A stretch of DNA of 12,500 nucleotides, from positions 82,501-95,000 of the forward strand of contig VIGQ01000717.1 of NCBI GenBank assembly GCA_009663005.1. The letters run 5' to 3'. The notes under the pieces were generated by a model. It was given only the letters and a program-made list of their open reading frames with translations. It made no database searches and was not told where the DNA came from. Source of the stretch: Actinidia chinensis. Taxonomy: Eukaryota > Streptophyta > Magnoliopsida > Ericales > Actinidiaceae. The position numbers and the translations under genes are program-made. Positions 1 through 7,547 of this stretch are shown piece after piece (the first letter of the stretch is position 1; every line of letters starts with the position of its first letter).

Positions 1-336
1 ATTTGCCACAAGATTTTTTTACAACTAAATTTGTGCAATTGTCAGCACGGTCGTAGAGTTCGCCCAAGAAGTTTCTAGATGATCCCATTTACCAATGCCT
101 GTTTATGCATCAATATAAGTGCACACTAATAAACCTTTCTTCCCTTACTAATCACTTGGTAAGTCAGACATGTCCAAATCAAAACACCCTATGTCCACTC
201 CAACAGGCATTAAAATGTATGAGATATTTTAGAAATATATTGTCCCTAACAAGGGAATGAGACAACAATATGCGTACTGGCACATCTGTTTGAACTTCAA
301 GAAAATCATGATACTATCTGAGATAGAGAATCACAC
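1..336. other. Last visible intron or unrecognised sequence
   Basis: Downstream of the exon 25 donor. I could not find the next expected pump segment (ADIGLSMGI..EVAKESSDI) on the minus strand, so it lies outside the window or was replaced. The stretch shows no long open frame and no clear repeat. A transposon fragment is possible but I do not recognise one. Confidence 0.5.
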
Positions 337-460
337 CTTCATAAAGAGCAGGAGCAATCATTAGTTCCATCTCTCCAGTTACAGCACGACATCCCCCTCT
401 TTACGTAATGCTTGCACAACAGTAAAAGCTTGTCCATTAGAAGAAAGACCTTCCCATGAC
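337..460 (-). CDS. ACA9: ACA exon 25: VMGRSSPNDKLLLVQALRK..TGDGTNDAPAL
   Basis: After acceptor CATATAG it reads VMGRS, SNDKLLLVQALRKEGDV, AVTG, GTND and APAL.E, with about six slips, before donor GTGTGA. TGDGTNDAP binds Mg2+ in the phosphorylation domain and is the last universal P-type motif. The following exon (ADIGLSMGI in the family) is not visible in 1-336. Confidence 0.92.
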
Positions 461-546
461 CTATATGCCATGACACAAAAAATTAATCATACATGGATTA
501 CATAACTTCCCTATGATCATCTAATTTCACGATTCATTCAAATTAC

Positions 547-717
547 CATATTTTTCTTTTTTCTTGGCAACTTGTTCCCGTTTCTTCGCAGACCTATGAC
601 CGGATCTTTTCCTTCGATAATATTAGGCTCGATGACAGCTGCGTCTGGAGCAAGTATGCCACACTCCATAGCATTGCTTTTGCTGTTTGAAGATTATCTC
701 CAGTACCATGTCGTATC
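547..717 (-). CDS. ACA9: ACA exon 24: VRMVTGDNLQTAKAIA, hinge motif
   Basis: After acceptor TAATAG it reads TGDNLQTAKA in frame, then GILAPDAAVIEPNIIEGK, then KREQVAKKI with slips, before donor GTAATT. TGDN is the Mg2+ and phosphate-handling motif of the phosphorylation domain. The family block is VRMVTGDN.QTA.AIALECGIL....... EP.IIEGK.FR.... Confidence 0.92.
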
Positions 718-1576
718 CTATTAGTTAACAAATGTCCCTCTCATCCGTTTCTCTCCAGTGACCATGGGAATCCTAGGCCTACACATTTGTTCCATTTTCA
801 AAGAACTAACAGTTTTTCTCCTCTGGCTGATGGCAATTTCCACTACAGACCAAAGGAGTTGAATGACAACTGAAGCACAAAGACTTTCCCTGGATATACA
901 AATGCTAACACTGTTACCTACTCAGCATGTAGAGATAGAAGAAACAATTGCTATCTTTCAACTCACCAATTTCACCAAATGCAGGAAGAATCAATGTCCT
1001 GAACCTAGTCCAAGGCCATCTTCCTGACAACATTTACTTCAACGAGGTGTTTAAGCACTAAACTGCTATCCTTTAACCCCATTAGTTCTTTCCTAAAAAT
1101 AGAGTGCAGTAGAAAATAACTCTCCTTATTCACGAAAAATGGCTTTTATCCTCACCATCTAGGAACCTTTTGTTTCAGATTCAGGTCGAACTACAACTGC
1201 TACTGCCTACTGGCTTTGCTGCGTTCAAGCCACAAACCCTCATGTCTCCCCAAGCGTACAGACTTAAAAAGTTGCACTAACTTAACCCAAAACCACAACA
1301 AAGCACATCATTCAGAATCATAGAGGCCCCAATTTGGCTGAAGCAAGCAGGTCCATGCCCAATGCCTCTAGCTGTTTCAACCTACAATTTAAGCAGATAC
1401 CATTACCTGGACCTTGCTCGAAGTTTCAAAATGTCCAATCTGACCTGAAGTACCAAAGAGACATTCTCACACCACTTTTCATTTCAAACTAATTTGTCCA
1501 CTTTTTTAACAATTATGCCTGGTTTTTGTCATAACATGCATTGTCATTCCCAACTACAGAAGGTAAACATTCTTAC
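718..1576 (-). other. Intron between exons 23 and 24 (859 bp)
   Basis: Bounded by donor GTAAGA and acceptor TAATAG. AT-rich with no recognisable coding segment, repeat or RNA gene; the small open frame near its high-coordinate end has no family match. Confidence 0.75.
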
Positions 1577-1639
1577 CTTAACACAGCATCTGTGCAAATT
1601 TCCATCACTGCCTCTTTGGACAACCCGGCACAGTGATCG
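1577..1639 (-). CDS. ACA9: ACA exon 23: DPCRPGVKEAVMKICTDAGVK
   Basis: After acceptor CTCTCCAG it reads D.C, then KEAVMEICTDA, then VK before donor GTAAGA. The family has KDPCRPGV..AV..C..AGVKVRMVTGDN. The start is noisy (CGATCACTGTGCCGG for DPCRPG). Confidence 0.85.
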
Positions 1640-2121
1640 CTGGAGAGAGACTTTAGTTAACCTTAGAAACTTTGTAACACCATTTGTGGAGACACTTATC
1701 CTACAGTTGAGAACAATAATATCTGAACTTTCAGGATAATGCATACTCCTTACCAGAAACTATAAAAAACCATTCGCAATGCAATATTGTTCATTTCAAA
1801 ATAATAACTAATTTGTTTTTTCTTCTTCTTTCTTTCTTTCTCTTTTTCTTTCTTCTTTCTTTCTTTTTTTTTATTATGAAGTTCTGCCCTCTAGAAGAAT
1901 TAGGAACTTGACTGCTCAAGTCTTGAGTATTTGTCTCAATTATGGTTCATCTCCCCATAAATCCTTTAATATCAGAGTTGTCCATTAGCAATCAATAAGT
2001 TTTTAAAACCAAATTTCGACCTACAATACCCTCACCAAACAATCAAACACAATATAAATGGGCCCTCGTGAAAAGAAGACCAGAATTCGCGAGTGACCTT
2101 ATATTGTTTCTCGATTTATAC
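1640..2121 (-). other. Intron between exons 22 and 23 (482 bp)
   Basis: Bounded by donor GTATAA and acceptor CTCTCCAG. It holds a long purine tract on the coding strand (GAAA/GAA repeats, 1812-1873); nothing else is recognised. Confidence 0.75.
1812..1873. repeat. Simple CTTT/CTT pyrimidine tract in an intron
   Basis: An almost unbroken T/C run built of CTTT and CTT units on the + strand, ending in about nine T. It is a low-complexity microsatellite and prone to length variation and assembly error. Confidence 0.85.
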
Positions 2122-2291
2122 CTTTATGCCCACATAGCCAGCAAAACAAGGTCATCTCAGGTAAATTCCATGTTCCAGTTGCTCTTTCATCAGATGAACT
2201 TCGTCCACCATCACCATGATCTGTAACGGCAAACGCAAACACAGGCACTTCCTCCTTTCGGCCATATCCTCAATAGCTTTCTTAAAAAAGC
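2122..2291 (-). CDS. ACA9: ACA exon 22: AFFKKAIEDMAERSLRC..LPEDDLVLLAIVGIK
   Basis: Starts after TGTCTGCAG with AFFKKAIEDMAER and continues with RCV.FA.R, then V.DEEQLEHWNLPEDDLVLLAIVGIK, using at least five one-base corrections. It ends before donor GTATAA. It covers the end of the nucleotide-binding domain and the return to the phosphorylation domain (family: LPEDDLILLAIVGIKDPCRPGV). Confidence 0.9.
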
Positions 2292-2502
2292 CTGCAGACA
2301 AGAGTTGAAGCATCATTGTAGCCTGCTTTGACAAATGTAAACACACCTACTTCAAAGTTGTGAATACAAGGATAGGTATTTAATCCTTTAATACATATAA
2401 TTTTTACCAGTCCTCTCATTTCAAGTTTTCAAACATATTCAACTTTAACTACATTATCAATATGACATTTTTCTGATTTATAAACGAACTCATAATGCAT
2501 TC

Positions 2503-2647
2503 CTTGTTTCATCTAAAGATGAAAGCTCGCTATTGACCTTATCATTGTCACTAGATTGCTTGGCTACCGTTAGAGTCAGATATCCTGTACATGATGCTAG
2601 AACAATTTCAGCTGCCCCTTCCAATTATATGAACTTGGAGAGTTGGC
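2503..2647 (-). CDS. ACA9: ACA exon 21: ATP-site HWKGAAEIVLASC and a long polar loop
   Basis: After acceptor AAACAG it reads SQVHI.WKGAAEIVLASCTGYLDSNG. The Lys of KGA lines the ATP pocket. It is followed by a polar stretch, Q.SSDNDKVNSELSSLDETR, longer than the matching loop of Arabidopsis ACA8/9. The expected donor after ACAAG reads GAATGC; if one T was lost it would be GTAATGC. Either the site is broken or the exon ends elsewhere, for instance at the GTAGCC after AACG (about 2563). Confidence 0.82.
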
Positions 2648-3814
2648 CTGTTTGTGACAACAGGAAACAGATTATCCCGTTAGATTTGGTTACTTGAGAG
2701 TTGGCCCGCATAATGGCACAAAGAAGCATGACTCACAAACAATCGTGTGTGGTCAAACAAAACCACTAACTTCTCACCAGTACTATGTGCATTGGGAGTG
2801 TAAAAGTGCCTACATTCTACTGATTCTTCCAAGATTGGGCTTCCACTGTACAAGGCACCAGAGTTCAACTGAGTATTATATTTCAACAACAAGCTTAGTT
2901 TGACGTGTTCCAAAAAAAAAAGGTTTAATTCTAGTACCTTAGAGAAACAACAAGGTCAACGATGACAATTACACTGATGATAATGCATACGACCATTGAC
3001 ATCCTTACCTGAAATTCTAATCGTAGCTTATCGATTTCTCGCTAATGGAGAACTGGCATAACTTTCCTTTCTTAACCAGAAAACAATTCCTAAAAAGCCC
3101 TATGGGCATTCCCAACAATTTTTCAATTGGAGTGAAAAACTAAACTGCAAATCTGCGAATTAAAAAGCCCCAATCATTTGCTTTCAAACAATGGGAACTA
3201 TTTTTTAAACAATAATAACATTTACCTTATCTCACATATGACATAACGTAATATGTCATCTTGAATTATATTTATAACCCAAGGGAACTAGCTATAACAT
3301 GCTCACAAAATAAACAGGCTTACAATTTCCCATGTTGGATCCAAATAAATGCCCGGTAAACCGGGTCTTGGTGCTTGGTAGTCAGGACTCATTCAGGTTG
3401 GTTAAAAACCAATTGAAGCCAAACCATGCCCCAGTAGTATCCCATTGGTCAAAGCACATGCTGTATCTCTCATCCACAACAGACATGCACCAATTTCACT
3501 ATTAAAGATAGGAGAGAGCATGAAAGGAACAATTTCCAAACCATGTGTACAACAGAGAGAGTAACATTGTCAGATAAACCCCTTAAGGACAAGGTTTTGC
3601 CCAAACCTCAACTCAACCGTTGAGCAATCCTCAAACAGGGTGAGAATTTTATTAATTAGAAATTAGAAGTTTAAAAGAACCATGTGATTCACTCATCAGT
3701 TCTTTTCCTCCACTCACAATAAATTTTCATATGCAGATACCAAAGTCCTCCAACAGTTTTGTGCAAAGACAATAAAATAAAATAAAACATTAGTCCAATG
3801 TAAATCTCAACTAC
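2648..3814 (-). other. Intron between exons 20 and 21 (1.17 kb)
   Basis: Bounded by donor GTAGTT and acceptor AAACAG. AT-rich with scattered A runs and a small CCCGG..CCGGG inverted repeat near 3352-3365. No coding segment that belongs to the pump, and no transposon termini, were seen. Confidence 0.7.
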
Positions 3815-3910
3815 CTTCTTAATGCAACACCCCATCGCTTTTTTTTCTCAGATTGCAAGGAGAAACCTGTAAAACTCAGATTCTGACCTGATAACATCAA
3901 CTTCATCCAA
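3815..3910 (-). CDS. ACA9: ACA exon 20: FDVIRSESEVLQVFPFNSEKKRGGVA
   Basis: After acceptor TTTTGCAG the opening frame reads LDEVDVIRSESEFYRF. Then come slipped VFPFNSEKK and GVALRR before donor GTAGTT. The family block is F..IRSES.I...FPFNSEKKRGGVA in the nucleotide-binding domain, so this is an internal exon rather than the gene's 3' end despite the early stop in its first frame. Confidence 0.9.
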
Positions 3911-3999
3911 CTGCAAAAAAAATATGATAATACATCAATCTCAACAAAAGAATAATCACAAGTCAAATCTGAAATACTGATAAAAAGCGATTCCTATAC

Positions 4000-4066
4000 C
4001 TTTACAACCCCAATGGAGGATGGCCGTTCTGTGGAGATCCTGAAACCCTATATCTCCCCATCCATC
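4000..4066 (-). CDS. ACA9: ACA exon 19: DGGDIEVSGSPTEKAILSW
   Basis: After acceptor GACAAG it reads DGG/W, GDI, VSGSP, TE, AIL, WGVK before donor GTATAG. This is the GSPTEKA block of the nucleotide-binding domain of plant ACA pumps. The EK pair has lost three bases, and three one-base changes shift the frame. Confidence 0.88.
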
Positions 4067-4628
4067 CTTGTCGAAACAACAATATCGATTTTAAACTGCT
4101 TATTGGTAGCAACATGGAAACCATATGATTAACAACAATCACCCCTTCGACGCCTCACACAAATTCAATTCAGTAAATGAGAAAAGGGAGCAAAATAGCT
4201 CATCCCCCCATGGTGTCGAGCACCCCAAGGGGTACGGATTTTATGTGAGCAGACAGTATTGATGTCAAGGCACGATCCACATCAAGTCACTTTCACCTTC
4301 ACACAACCGCAGAATCGATATCAAATGTTTTTTCAAGTTGTTTTGAAGAAAACAAGTAAATTGACATGCATAAGAATATTGTTACTAAATCCAGTAAAAG
4401 CCTGTACTGGGCTGAGATTGTGACGCGCTTTCCTGCAGATGGGCTAAATCCTGTGATGACCCCAAAGAGTAGGGGAAGGGTTAGTGTTGACTTGCGTTGG
4501 TTTACACTGGCAGCACATCTAAGAAACTACGAAAAAGAAAGTTTTCTAGTTGTCTTGGATGAATTTTCATAAAATGCCAACTCGAAAAAAAAAAGGCATA
4601 TTATTGCTTGCACTTAGAGAGAGAGTAC
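4067..4628 (-). other. Intron between exons 18 and 19 (562 bp)
   Basis: Bounded by donor GTACTC and acceptor GACAAG. A 68-codon open frame on the + strand (4366-4572) resembles no family I know and is probably chance. Confidence 0.7.
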
Positions 4629-4768
4629 CTTGAGGGGGAAAACACTGCCGGAAGTATCTGTGCAATGCTGTTTATGTATCAGAGAGGAAAACTCACCTAT
4701 CCACTGAGCGCTATCTCAGCGGATTAATCTTATTGCTCCCAACATAAGCATCAATCAACTACAGTCAT
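4629..4768 (-). CDS. ACA9: ACA exon 18: MTVVEAYVG, start of nucleotide-binding domain
   Basis: Begins MTVV after acceptor ACAAG and continues with AYVGSNKINP, SLI, GIAQNTSGSVF and P..K before donor GTACTC, with slips. The family has MTVVEAYVGGKKI....L...EGIAQNTTG.VF.P. A GTGAGT inside it (about 4696-4691) looks like a donor, but the sequence after it continues the protein, so I read through. Confidence 0.85.
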
Positions 4769-5053
4769 CTTGTCATAAAGAACCTCAAAATTGATACATC
4801 AAGACTTCGGTCATCTGTCATAAACACAATTCAAAAGATGACGTCAAGGCTTTTCCTTCAAACCAATGGCAATAAAACCCATAAAAATGAAAAAATGAAA
4901 CGAAATAGCATTGAAAAAATGCCTAATGGGACAACCGCCAAAAAAAGAGAGATACAAGGGGGCACCCTGAAGAGAAGTTTGAATACAGAATAATTTCAAA
5001 TATGTACTCTCAATGACAAAAATAATAAAAGCAAAGAACATAGCTCAATCTAC

Positions 5054-5144
5054 CTGATTTATGTCAAAGTTCGCGGTTTTTAAAAAATCGCTGCAAATAG
5101 TTGTTGTCAGAACCCATTAGTTTCACAAGCTAAAGCCTACGCAC
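5054..5144 (-). CDS. ACA9: ACA exon 17: phosphorylation site, SDKTGT interrupted
   Basis: After acceptor GTGCAG it reads VRRL, ACET, MGS, TTICSD, then KTG.LTLNQ before donor GTAGAT. This is the core of the pump: the Asp of DKTGT (5089-5087) takes the phosphate from ATP. Six extra bases (5086-5081) put Phe-Leu between the Asp and the Lys. Several one-base gains and losses flank it, for example CTTTAGC for Leu-Ser-Ala and ACTAATG for Thr-Met. Confidence 0.92.
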
Positions 5145-5250
5145 CTGCACATCAAAACATCACTAAACTTTGCATGCTAGTTACCACGCACGTCTTCAGA
5201 CCGACGACTTCTTATAGATGCTAAGCAAGTCTAAGTGATCAAGAACTTGC

Positions 5251-5293
5251 CAATGCCATTGTCTGCCATCATTTTCTCATTGATTAAGCCAGT
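5251..5293 (-). CDS. ACA9: ACA exon 16: LAYSMRKMMADKAL
   Basis: A 43-nt exon after acceptor TTACAG. It reads TLA, SMRK, MMAD and AL with three small slips, matching the TLAYSMRKMMADKALVRRL stretch after M4. It ends at GCATTG and is followed by GC donor GCAAGT (5250-5245). The next exon starts VRRL, so the junction is exact in phase 0. Confidence 0.87.
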
Positions 5294-5357
5294 CTGTAAG
5301 CAGAATTCAGTACCTAACAAAATCAAATAGAATTCAATAGAATAGATAATATTTTAT

Positions 5358-5371
5358 AGAGAGAGAGAGAA
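5358..5371. repeat. Short (AG)n microsatellite
   Basis: Seven AG units in the intron between exons 15 and 16. A second short GA run lies at about 4617-4624. Confidence 0.8.
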
Positions 5372-5423
5372 TAAAAGGTAAAGATAAAAAGCCTGACACT
5401 GTAAAAATCCAAACTACACTTAC

Positions 5424-5478
5424 GTCACGGTAACAGCCAAAGGAAGCCCTTCGGGACGGCAACCACCACAATGTCCAC
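5424..5478 (-). CDS. ACA9: ACA exon 15: transmembrane helix M4 with PEGLP
   Basis: Reads V(T/D)IVVVAVP in one frame and PEGLPLAVTVT in another. One base is missing at the join, GTCCCGAAGGG (about 5447-5457). PEGLP lies in M4, where the unwound helix helps bind Ca2+ in this pump class, so the frameshift would abolish ion transport if real. Acceptor GTTAG, donor GTAAGT, ending in a split Thr codon (AC|A). This is one of the clearest family signatures in the window. Confidence 0.92.
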
Positions 5479-5543
5479 CTAACTATTTTCTGCAATTAGT
5501 TGAACATAAGAGTGCGATACAATAAGTACTGAAAAAACTGTAC

Positions 5544-5650
5544 TCTGCAATATTAACAATTGTTATGGCCCATCTACTGCATCACCGATACTGGTCTTCC
5601 ACGGACAAACTGAACTGTCCATCCGCCTTTCTCGAGTGCCCAGTAAATAC
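5544..5650 (-). CDS. ACA9: ACA exon 14: RYFTGHS..DG..QFV, M3-M4 loop
   Basis: Begins after TTCCAG with Y-F/L-TGH, then DGQFSLSV-like slipped sequence for DG..QFV.GK, then DAVDGAI.IVNIA. The family has YFTGHT....G..QF.KGKT........D..VKI.TVA. The 3' border is uncertain: a donor GTACAG follows GCAGA, two bases past the expected end at Ala. Confidence 0.75.
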
Positions 5651-5737
5651 CTGGAATTTAATTTTTTTTTATCATGCTATTAACATATTAATCGATATAC
5701 TACGAAACAAGACATGACTGATAAAATAGTAATTTAC

Positions 5738-5820
5738 CTAGCCAAAAGGATAGCACGCAAAAGAGAGCTACTGAAAGCCCAACTAATGCCAATAAATTGC
5801 AAAACCCCATTCAACCGTAC
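5738..5820 (-). CDS. ACA9: ACA exon 13: VRLNGV and transmembrane helix M3
   Basis: After acceptor AATAG it reads VRLNGV, FIGI, then a hydrophobic VALF..LLAR run before donor GTAAAT. The family has VRLNG.ATFIGIVGL.VA..VL..LL.RYFTG, that is M3. The last codon is split (AG|G) and completed by exon 14, which begins YF(T)TG. Confidence 0.85.
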
Positions 5821-5913
5821 CTATTACAGGTCATCCAATAACAAATTTATGATTAATCCACAATTCTCAGTAATGAATAATGACAAGGCGATTGTTAAAG
5901 GATGAAAGAAAAC

Positions 5914-5996
5914 CTGCAAGGGGGTTTCTTCACCAGTATCTTCTGATAATAGCCATCAACAATCCTCCACTCAGTGTTGATTCCAACCCCAGTTAC
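5914..5996 (-). CDS. ACA9: ACA exon 12: VTGVGINTEWGLLM..EETPLQ
   Basis: The start is clean: VTGVGINTEW after acceptor CTTAAG. Then follow slipped GLLMA and SEDTGEETPLQ before donor GTTTTC. This is the most conserved end of the actuator domain in the ACA family (TGVGINTEWGLLMASISED.GEETPLQ). Confidence 0.9.
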
Positions 5997-6406
5997 CTTA
6001 AGATAGAAAAAAAAAATTGAGTAAATATTTATGGTGCGAGAGCTAAACTAAAAACTCATATTTCGTCACAAATTCATCGGAACTATTCCAAGATCTAACA
6101 TTGGAGATTATAAACATACACTTCACATGTGTAATGTTCAGAGATAACCAGGAAAGTGAAAACTACGTCGTTATTCCTATGGCAGGAATATGTGTGTTGC
6201 CTTGCAATGAGGTAGGATATCATGTTTTCACGAAAATTTTGTTAGCAAAATAGGTGCATTCATAGAACCAGATCTGTTAATTTAAGGCACCACAATTTTC
6301 CGTTTTACAATTAGTGTAGTAGCCAGGCTATACATGATCCTACAACATCGATAATATCAATATTGCATTATCAGGGCAAAATATAATTGTCGGTTCCTTT
6401 ACACAC
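5997..6406 (-). other. Intron between exons 11 and 12 (410 bp)
   Basis: Bounded by donor GTGTGT and acceptor CTTAAG. It contains a 14-bp motif (6308-6321) identical to one arm of the hairpin beside exon 4. Otherwise AT-rich and unremarkable. Confidence 0.7.
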
Positions 6407-6475
6407 CAAGTATAGTTCCATAACCATCATCAACTTACATCCAGACATAAAATGTGCCTTTTTGATCTTTGCGAC
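6407..6475 (-). CDS. ACA9: ACA exon 11: KDQKAPFLMSGCKVADGYGT
   Basis: Reads KDQKA, then FMSGCK and DGYGT with slips. The family block is K.D.K.PFLMSGCKVADG.G.MLV. The donor is GTGTGT. The expected acceptor CAG before VRKD is collapsed to TTTTTTGGTCGC, so the 3' splice AG is missing here, as it is before exon 7. Confidence 0.83.
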
Positions 6476-6544
6476 CAAAAAATGAACAGCTCATCGAAAA
6501 ATAAGATTGATAACATTAATCTCAATGAGAATCTAACCACTTAC

Positions 6545-6624
6545 AATCTTGCTTTCCCCAGTCATGCTAGATTCATCAATGGGAAAGAGAAATGACCAGA
6601 AATTAAGATTCTCGGCTGGGACCC
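6545..6624 (-). CDS. ACA9: ACA exon 10: actuator domain with TGES
   Basis: Reads VPA, then ILISGH, then in one clean frame PIDESSMTGESKI before donor GTAAGT. TGES (6562-6551) is the actuator loop that drives dephosphorylation in P-type ATPases and is intact. The D-G of VPADG is garbled. The acceptor used is TTTCCAAG. Confidence 0.9.
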
Positions 6625-6761
6625 CTTGGAAAAATCCAAAAGTAACAACGCAATTTTTTTCTAGCTCTGATCAGAAGCTCATCTTCATTGCAATATTTTG
6701 ATTAAATAAAAACACACTGCTATATCAGGCTAAGCAAACCCACTTATTTAAGTACACTCAC

Positions 6762-6845
6762 CTGGGCGCCTATCTTAAGAGGTATACACCCACACCACTA
6801 TCTTAAATATAAATCTTTCATCTTTTCTCTCTACCACCTAATAAC
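6762..6845 (-). CDS. ACA9: ACA exon 9: actuator domain, VIRGGR..DVIPLKIGDQ
   Basis: Starts after TTAAGCAG with VIRGGR (one G missing), runs through a slipped FDIVVGD region, and ends VIPLKIG.Q before donor GTGAGT. This matches the actuator block V.RGGR.VK.SI.D.VVGDVIPL.IGDQ. At least four one-base differences are needed to read it through. Confidence 0.83.
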
Positions 6846-6934
6846 CTGCTTAACATTTACAAACCAACACAATCTAGCACGCCTGTGGTAACATATACAC
6901 ATAATTTAAAGGCTCCACGCGGTAATGCACACAC

Positions 6935-7006
6935 CTCCAGATGTATATTTCGTTCTCGTCATTTAATTTTTGTTGAAACTGAGGGACTGTCGGTAATCAC
7001 TTGTAG
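6935..7006 (-). CDS. ACA9: ACA exon 8: SDYRQSL..LNDE..IHLE, start of actuator domain
   Basis: After acceptor GTACCAG it reads ATSDYRQSL, then LNDE and NIHLE after slips. The family motif is AVSDY.QSLQFQNLN.EKRNI.LEV, which leads from M2 into the actuator domain. The exon ends at CATCTGGAG with donor GTGTGT, and exon 9 continues with Val-Ile-Arg in phase 0. Confidence 0.85.
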
Positions 7007-7478
7007 CTGGTACACTTTAAAACAAAGAATGTCAGTGGCACGAAAAATACTGTGTTATAATATCATAAGTAGGTGTGATTGCCAGCTGATGGAAGTTCAA
7101 CGAATCCAGACTTATAAAGCACTATGACGGTCTTTGACCCAAAAAGTATTCCTGATTTCCTCATGCAATCAGTTAATCTGATAGGTTTGAGAGATCAAAC
7201 TTGTCCTTAGGAATATCAACAAAATCACATCATATATTAAAACCAACAGCATATAATCCTCCTCCTCAGTTCGAAGCATTGGCACATTTGCAAGTCATAA
7301 AAACTAAGAATCCTACCACAAAAAAAGAAAGAAGAAGTTGCATGAGTGACACCAAGCCTAAATACATAGCCTCACATCTATGGAAGTGGATTCTCATTGA
7401 GATTTAACAGAGTAATAAAAAATCAGAGCAAGCAACTGGATTTTAAAAAGGACAGACAAAATGAGAAATATATCATAC
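7007..7478 (-). other. Intron between exons 7 and 8 (472 bp)
   Basis: Bounded by donor GTATGA and acceptor GTACCAG. Nothing recognisable inside; open frames here are chance. Confidence 0.7.
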
Positions 7479-7547
7479 CTTTAACAAATATTACCAGAAG
7501 AACAGCAAAGGCCTTCTTCCGCCATCATACCAACCTTCTTGAAGGCC
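7479..7547 (-). CDS. ACA9: ACA exon 7: EGWYDGG and transmembrane helix M2
   Basis: Reads GLQEGWYDGG and then AFAVLLVIF, the M1-M2 loop and M2 of the family (EGWYDGGSIAFAVILVIVVTA). Two bases are missing around the usual Ser-Ile. The donor is GTATGA. The expected CAG acceptor reads CTCG here, so the 3' splice AG has lost its A. The next exon completes the split Ala codon (G|CT). Confidence 0.82.

Noticed and set aside
3815..3910. Stop codon after VIRSESEFYRFLLAI as the gene's natural 3' end
   Set aside because: The sequence after the stop still matches NSEKK..GVALRR in another frame, and the pump continues in exons at lower coordinates.
4366..4572. 68-codon + strand open frame within an intron
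   Set aside because: No family match, no splice or promoter context; it is intronic chance sequence.
4690..4697. GTGAGT inside exon 18 as a donor site
   Set aside because: Sequence just after it still encodes the expected SLI..GIAQNT segment and the gap would be far too small for an intron.
5185..5212. TCGTCGGTCTGAAGACGTGCG as a VRRLSAC coding segment
   Set aside because: The real VRRLSACETMGS exon is at 5054-5144 with good borders; this is a chance resemblance within the intron.
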